Assembly (NCBI GenBank): GCA_022828595.1
Contig: JAKGHH010000001.1
Span: 119,672,999-119,736,998, forward strand
Direction of reading: 5' to 3'
Source of the DNA: Nelumbo lutea
Lineage: Eukaryota; Streptophyta; Magnoliopsida; Proteales; Nelumbonaceae
Length of the DNA: 64,000 bases
This document shows, one piece after another, positions 58,447 through 64,000 of the stretch. The translations under genes and the position numbers were made by a program. How positions within the stretch are numbered: the first letter of the stretch is position 1; every line of letters starts with the position of its first letter. The notes below the pieces were generated by a model. It searched no databases. It had not been told where the DNA came from and worked only from the letters and a program-made list of their open reading frames with translations.

Positions 58447-59500
58447 AACTTCTGCCTTTACTACCTATTGCATTTTAGGATTCAGCCTCCTTTGTGGTTG
58501 TGCCTTGGGACTGCAGCCTTCCGCCATCAAAATCTTATGTGTACATACCAAGGGGTTAATCCCTTTCAAGTCGGCTATGCTTCAACCGATGGCTAGTTTG
58601 TGCTGTTTCAGTACTCTCACCAGTTTTTCCTCCCAGAGACCTGTCAAATCAGCAGAGATAATCACGGGTAAAGTGGACTTTTCTCCCATAAATATATATT
58701 TTAAATGAGAGGATAAGGATTTAAGTTCCAAAGCTGGAGGTGCTTTGGTGGAAGGTAATAATTGTTTAGAGGAGCTCGGCCCATCTAATGGCAGAAATCT
58801 CCCTTGTCTTGGCTTGCACTCTTCATGCCCGACCTCTAAAAAATTCATCGCCTCTTTTACCTCTTCCTCCATGACCTGCATGTTGTCACAAGAATTAATT
58901 ATACAACTTTCAAACGGGTCATCTAACTTTGATTTATTAATTTCTGCTGCCACCACATCAATAGAGTCAATGCATATATCTCATGTTCTCTCGTGTTGGG
59001 ATACTTCAGGGTTTGGAAAACATAAAATATCACTTCTTCACCATTGATCCTAAGAGTAAGTTGGCCCTTTTGTACATCAATTAAGGCATTACCAGTAGCA
59101 AGAAAGGGTCTTCCTAGAATCAATGGCATCGTTCTATCCTCCTTCATATCCAACATGATGAAATCAGTAGGGATGATGAAATTCCCTACTTTAACTAAGA
59201 CATCTTCGACTATTCCCCTAGGGTATTTAATGCTTCGATTGGCCAACTGTAGGGTAATAGTTGTAGACGTTAGTTCCTGCAATCCAAGTCTTTTGAAGAT
59301 AGAAAAACTCCCTGGTGCAAGGTATGGTGCAAGGTATAGAAAACTCCCTGGATCCTTTAGTTTTGGAGGCAGTTTATTTTGAAAAATGGTTGAACATTCT
59401 TCGTTTAGCTTTACCATCTCACAATCCTCCCACTTCCTTTTGTTGGACATCACCTCCTTCAGAATTTGGCATACTTTGGCATCTGTGACAATACATCAAG
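58447..59500 (-). pseudogene. Athila protease region, active site deleted
   Basis: From 59453: MMSNKRKWEDCEMVKLNEEC, then KLPPKLKDPGSFLYLAPYLA joined to SIFKRLGLQELTSTTITLQL, VGNFIIPTDFIMLDM and LILGRPFLATGNALIDVQKG. In this family the segment between KDPGSF and SIFKRLGL carries the catalytic aspartate motif (DLGAS type); here it is replaced by a short filler with a twice-repeated GGTGCAAGGTAT (59311-59337). The protease is therefore dead. Downstream 58956-58582 is the protease-RT linker. Confidence 0.8.
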
Positions 59501-59551
59501 AAGAGGAAGTTAATATGGATCTTTTTTAAATACTTCCAAAAATTTTTCAAA

Positions 59552-61058
59552 TTACTTGTCTAATTTAGCCTTCAAGACTCTTCTTGAGTAGGGGATAGGA
59601 AGTTTAATTTCATGTAAATTCAGTTTAGGGGTGTTTTCCTCATTCTCCTTTTGCGGATCAGCCGATTCAGCTTCCTTGTCGTCTTCTTGGGCTTCGCTGA
59701 CTGTCTTCCCACTTCTTAAGGCTATGGCATTCACATGCTCTCTGGGATTCTTCTTTGTGTTGTTGGGTAGCCATCCCTTTTTTCTTTCCGACAGTATGCT
59801 TACAATCTGCCCCACTTGAACTTCTAAGTTCTTAATCGATGTTTCATGGCTTTGGAATTTTGCTTCAGTAGTGTTGATGAACTTAGAAATCATCTCCTCC
59901 AAATTACTCTTTTTTTCTTGTAGGGGTGGCTGTGGTTGGAATCCCATGGGTGCCTTTTGCTGATTATTGCTCCATGAAAAGTTTGGATGATTCCTCCACC
60001 CTGGGTTGTATGTAATTGAGTATGGGTTAAAGTTTGACTTGCTAGCATGAGAGATAAAAGTAGCATTCTCATAGGAAATAAAAGGACTATTTAATTGACA
60101 ATCAGAATTAGTATGTCCTATTTGTCCACATAAATCGCATGAGATGCTAGATGATGCATTAATAGCAAAAATATTAAAAGTATCAAGCTTCTTATTCAGA
60201 TTAGCAATTTGCGTAGACAGGGCTGTAAGGGAATTGATGTGGTGTACTCCCCTTTGATTGGTTCGGTCATTGCTCCATTGGTAGCTATTCGATACCATCT
60301 CCTCTACTACATCATAAGCTTCTTCCGATGTTTTTCTCATGATTGTGCCACCTGCGGCTGCATCAATAATAGATCGATTAGAGGAGGTAATACCATTATA
60401 AAAAGTCTGAATTTGACGCCAAGTTGGTATCCCATGGTGAGGACACCTCCTAAGCATCTCCTTGAATCATTCCCATTCTTCATACAAGGATTCCCTCTCA
60501 AATTGAGCAAAAGTAGTAATATCATTAATTAGCTTTGTTGTTTTAGAGGGTTGGAAAATATTAGCCAAATTTTTTTAGGGTTAGATCATTCAAAGTGGTG
60601 ATACTTCCTGCAGGGAGTGAGTTAAGCCAATCTTTAGCTCTATCACGCAATGAAAATGGAAATAATCTAAGCCTAATAGCATCATCACTAACTCCATTAT
60701 GTTTAAACGTATCACATATTTCTAAGAAGTTAACAATGTGTGCATTAGGATCATCACTTGGTAACCCACTAAACTGAATACTTGTCTGGATCATCTGAAT
60801 TATTGCAGGCATGATTTCGAAATTGTTGGCATGAATGGTGGGCTTGCAAATGCTGGAAGTCGCCCCATCAATGGTTGGACAAGCATAGTCCAGGAGGGTG
60901 CAATTTGCTTCTGCCATTTCTTCCCCAATTTCAATTGCTGGTTCACCAATATCAACCTCCTCTCTTGCTTTACCTTTGTTGGCCCTTTGCAATAAGCAAA
61001 GGGTCCTCTCAATTTCAGGAGCGAATCTTGCTAGTCCTTCTTGTCTAGTGTGTGTCAT
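59552..61058 (-). pseudogene. gag: Athila gag
   Basis: On the minus strand ATG at 61058 (MTHTRQEGLARFAPEIERTL). The capsid region has FSGLPSDDPNAHIVNFLEIC and LFPFSLRDRAKDWLNSLPAG, with a shift near 60562 in a T/A run. After a stop near 60467 it continues from 60457 with a CCHC zinc knuckle CDLCGQIGHTNSDC (60139-60098), then a coiled-coil-like segment (EEMISKFINTTEAKFQSHET) and a Pro/Glu-rich tail ending LKAKLDK at 59552. It packages element RNA in intact relatives. Confidence 0.88.
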
Positions 61059-61193
61059 GCACTAAAAACAAATCTGAACAAAGCAAGAAATCGAACAAAC
61101 TAAAAAAAAAGTAAACAAAATAAAATAATAAAAAGCAGAAATAAAAATCCAAATTAATCAAGGTTAACAAGTTCTAATATTATTTTAGGATTA

Positions 61194-61213
61194 AATCCCC
61201 GGTAGCGGCGCCA
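61194..61213 (-). other. Primer binding site, tRNA-Asp type
   Basis: On the minus strand TGGCGCCGCTACCGGGGATT lies six bases inside the 5' LTR. It resembles the complement of the tRNA-Asp 3' end used by Athila elements, with two likely substitutions. Confidence 0.8.
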
Positions 61214-61219
61214 AAAACT

Positions 61220-62606
61220 CGATAGCTATGAATATAACCCTAGCAAGTGCATTAGATATCAAGTAGTATAAAAATATCGTTCCCACGGGGATTTAACAAA
61301 ATAAGTATTAGAACCGCAATCTTCCTTAATTATTTGAACAATCGAAATTCAGATTTGAAAGAGCAAAGACTAATAAAAACTAGAAAAAGAAAATAGAAGC
61401 AAGAGTGATCACTAACCAAATATGCAATGGATGAAGTCGCTAGGGCTTTTGGTCCACATAACCAATGTAATGAATATTAAATGATTCAATTAACCAAGAT
61501 TATTTGTCATTCTCATAAGCTGAGGTCTTTCTAATTTTATTTAATATTCTCTCTCGAGATATACTAAAACTATGCCCATCAGGTAACCCTTTGATCTCTT
61601 GAGTAGAGTTCTCAAGATGGAAGTGCATTAAGCCCAAGGAAAACCATTAAATTCAGACGAATCATGTATATATATCTCTATATATCATTCAAATCACACT
61701 ATGAATTATTCAGTCGATTATGTGAATTCCTCTCTTGATTCATTCACATAAACCAAATCAATTAAGAGGTGGCCAAGCTCTTAATCGCATTAAGCAAAAT
61801 AATTCATACACTGTATGGAAATCACAATCTTGGATAAATCATAAAGATAAAAATGTATTCATTAACAGAGTTAGGCTTTCCATAGCCCTAGCTAAAAACA
61901 AATCAGTTCATGATAAAAGAATTAAAGCAAACAAAGGGAAAGAAAGAACTCATGAATCTCCTCTTCTTGCTGACACCTTCTTCTTGAGGTTTCTTGAATT
62001 TTTGATCACCTTCCCCAAGTTTGTTGATTTGTTTTCTCCTTTCTTGATAGATAGCTCAATGCAATTCGTGATGCCCCTAGGGTTGGTACCCCCAGCTCTC
62101 ATATAGCTTACAATTACTTGGAGTTATCTCAAGAATGGATAATCCAGCTTCGATCCAAACTCCTCCTATCATATCCTATCTTCTCTCCTCTCTCATTATC
62201 TAAACCTTTCTTAATCTTTCTGGAATTACATTTAGAAATTTAAATCTAAGAGACTCTCGAATTCTTGAATTCGAATGGGCTGCTTTAATAACTTGGGCCG
62301 CCTCAATGTTTTTCTACTCGAATGGGCTTCAGCTGGGAACTGGGCCTCACTACAAAATTTCTCCGTCTTCGGGCCCGGATTTGACTTCGATGTAGGCCGA
62401 CCGGAGCTCGGGTATGGAAGTTAGGCCTAGATTACTGATTGCTGCCGAAACTGTGAAAACCCATCCGATTAGCCTGGTTTTCCTTCTTGCGACTTCTTTC
62501 CTTGCCCTGCACCGAAATACAAGAATTATGAGTCTAAATAAGTACTAATTCAGTATAAAAGATAGAATATTAGGGGATAAAAATATGATAAATTTTATTC
62601 TCATCA
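61220..62606 (-). repeat. 5' LTR of the Athila element
   Basis: Same sequence type as 53124-54599. It starts at 62606 (TGATGAGAAT) and ends at 61220 with TATCG, where the partner LTR has TATCA. Confidence 0.92.
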
Positions 62607-64000
62607 ACCAACGCAACCTCAAGTATTTGATGGAGCAGCGCATTGTGATGCCTGAACAACAGAAGTGGGTGTCCAAATTACTGGGATATGATTATGAGAT
62701 CACTTACAAACCGGGAAGGGAGAATTCTGCTACCGATGCTTTGTCAAGAGTAATAGGAAGTCCTAGCTTTAATACTCTTTTTGTCCCTCAAACCTCTCTA
62801 TGGAATGCAATCCAGAATGAAGCCAACGAACATCCCTATTTGGTCCGAATTGGCAAGCTTGCAATTGAAAATTTGGGAGCTCCCTATACATGGCGGAATG
62901 GCTTGGTATGTTACAAAAACCGTGTAGTGATTCCTCCTAATTCCCAACTCGTCAATCAGCTATTGCAGGAATTCCATAATTCACCGTATGGAGGACATTC
63001 CGGGGTATTGAGAACATACAAGCGCTTGGCACAACAGTTCTATTGGCCATCGAATGTATAAGGGGATTCAACAATATGTGGCCTCTTGCACTGTTTGCCA
63101 AAAGAATAAGGCAGATACTTTATCTCCAGTGGGTCTTCTCCAACCACTACCCGTCCCTTGCCAAGTATGGGATGACATTACCATGGATTTTATAGAAGGG
63201 TTACCACCCTCTAATGGCAAAAACACTATTTTTGTGGTGATAGACCGCCTAAGTAAATCAACCCATTTTTTGGCCTTGCCGCATCCCTACACGACAAAGT
63301 TGGTAGCTGAAAAGTTTGTGGAAGGGATTGTCAAGCTTCATGGCATGCCAAAGTCAATCATTAGTGACATAGATCTCATTTTCATAAGTCACTTTTGACG
63401 GGAATTCTTCAAAATGTAAGGTACTAAGCTGCACATGAGCTCCGCCTATCATCCCCAAACCGATGGTCAATCCAAGGTGGTTAACTGGTGTGTTGAACAA
63501 TATCTTCGATGTTTTGTTTCTCAACAACCTCAAAAATGGAGCTCATTCCTTCCATGGGCTGAGTTTTGGTACAACACTACAAACCATTCCTCTATTGGGA
63601 TGACACCCTTTCAAGCTCTCTATGGGAGACCACCACCAAGTATTCCAAATTATCAAGTTGGAGAATCTTCTGTGGAAGAGGTGGACCAGACCATGGTATC
63701 TCGGAATGCCATTCTACAGCAGCTCAAAATCAATTTACATGTAGCAGTTAATCGAATGAAACAAATGGCCAATTCCAAATGAAGGGACATGGAATTCCAA
63801 GTGGGAGACTTGGTCTTCCTTAAACTCCACCCTTATCGACAACAAACTGTCCATAGGAGAGCACATCAAAAGCTAGCTAATCGCTTTTATGGGCTGTACC
63901 AAATTGAAGAATGAATTGGAAAAATAGCTTACAAACTACAACTACCTACAAGCTCTCGAATTCACCCAGTTTTCCATATTTCACTACTCAAAAGGCAAGT
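62607..64000 (+). pseudogene. Chromovirus right part: RNase H tail and integrase, running off the window
   Basis: Resumes the RNase H (RNLKYLMEQRIVMPEQQKWV, YKPGRENSATDALSRV). Integrase zinc-binding part: HNSPYGGHSGVLRTYKRLAQ and CTVCQKNKADTL. Core: WDDITMDFIEGLPPSNGKNT, VVIDRLSKSTHFLALPHPYT, SDIDLIFISHF (a change from the usual SDRDPIF) and HPQTDGQSKVVNWCVEQYLR with Ser-Lys around the usual Thr-Glu position. C-terminal part: [16 protein letters not shown], ending HPVFHISLLKRQ at the window edge. A frameshift lies near 63058; stops lie near 63396, 63417, 63779 and 63912. A chromodomain would be further right. Confidence 0.86.

Larger units (their letters stand above)
53124..62606 (-). mobile_element. 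Athila-type Ty3/gypsy element nested in the chromovirus, TSD ACCAA
   Basis: Two LTRs (53124-54599 and 61220-62606) enclose gag, protease, RT, RNase H and integrase, all on the minus strand. The 5-bp ACCAA occurs at 53119-53123 and again at 62607-62611, and the chromovirus RNase H frame is continuous across it. A tRNA-Asp-type PBS and the Gag/Pol sequence type point to Athila. Frames are broken by a few shifts and stops. No env-like gene is seen. Confidence 0.93.

Noticed and set aside
48191..64000. Right-hand CACTA terminus
   Set aside because: I looked for a TTTTCTTGTAGTG-type end and saw none; a TAGTAGTG near 49170 lacks the rest of the motif.

Overview
This is plant nuclear DNA, most likely from a dicot-type flowering plant; I cannot name the species. 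The evidence is layered Ty1/copia and Ty3/gypsy LTR retrotransposons, a CACTA end, a Mutator-like element carrying a piece of a plant receptor kinase, AT-rich intergenic DNA with microsatellites, and the first coding exon of a plant HECT ubiquitin ligase. I saw no bacterial operon, rRNA, tRNA or CRISPR array. Almost all coding-like sequence is decayed transposon. The only host gene I support is the 5' end of a UPL1/UPL2-like gene at the extreme left, on the minus strand.

Left part. 1-600 holds the UPL-like exon, its 5' UTR and a probable leader intron. 600-2962 is intergenic, with 40-bp minisatellite units around an LTR-like stretch. 2963-15905 is a broken copia element. Its left LTR is composite: two staggered LTR starts plus an inverted solo LTR inserted with a GTTTC target duplication. 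Its leader-gag segment is duplicated in tandem (period about 1.97 kb), and the reverse transcriptase core is missing. It runs directly into a Tat-lineage gypsy fragment (15906-19162), which runs directly into a second, different Tat-lineage element (19163-28828). That second element has a 97-bp tandem array between pol and its 3' LTR.

Middle part. 28829-31709 holds an unassigned exon/intron-like stretch and an inverted copia LTR fragment. 31710-41660 is a nearly full-length Tat-lineage element with two LTRs, PBS, gag, an (AAT)n array, pol with two RNase H domains, integrase, and a spliced antisense gene between pol and the 3' LTR. The same antisense gene, with an intron at the same place, is in the 15906-19162 fragment.

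Right part. 44062-46304 is a Pack-MULE-like element. Its long terminal inverted repeats enclose a truncated, stop-ridden copy of the SOBIR1 immune co-receptor kinase. 47729 starts a CACTA terminus with subterminal repeats. A 5'-truncated, internally deleted chromovirus begins near 51625. It is split by a minus-strand Athila-type element (53124-62606, perfect ACCAA target duplication) and resumes at 62607, running off the window.

The genes do not form a pathway. The window records successive nested insertions, solo-LTR formation, illegitimate recombination and decay next to a host gene. The points most worth following are the conserved spliced antisense gene in the Tat elements, the captured SOBIR1 fragment, and the satellite-like array inside a retrotransposon.
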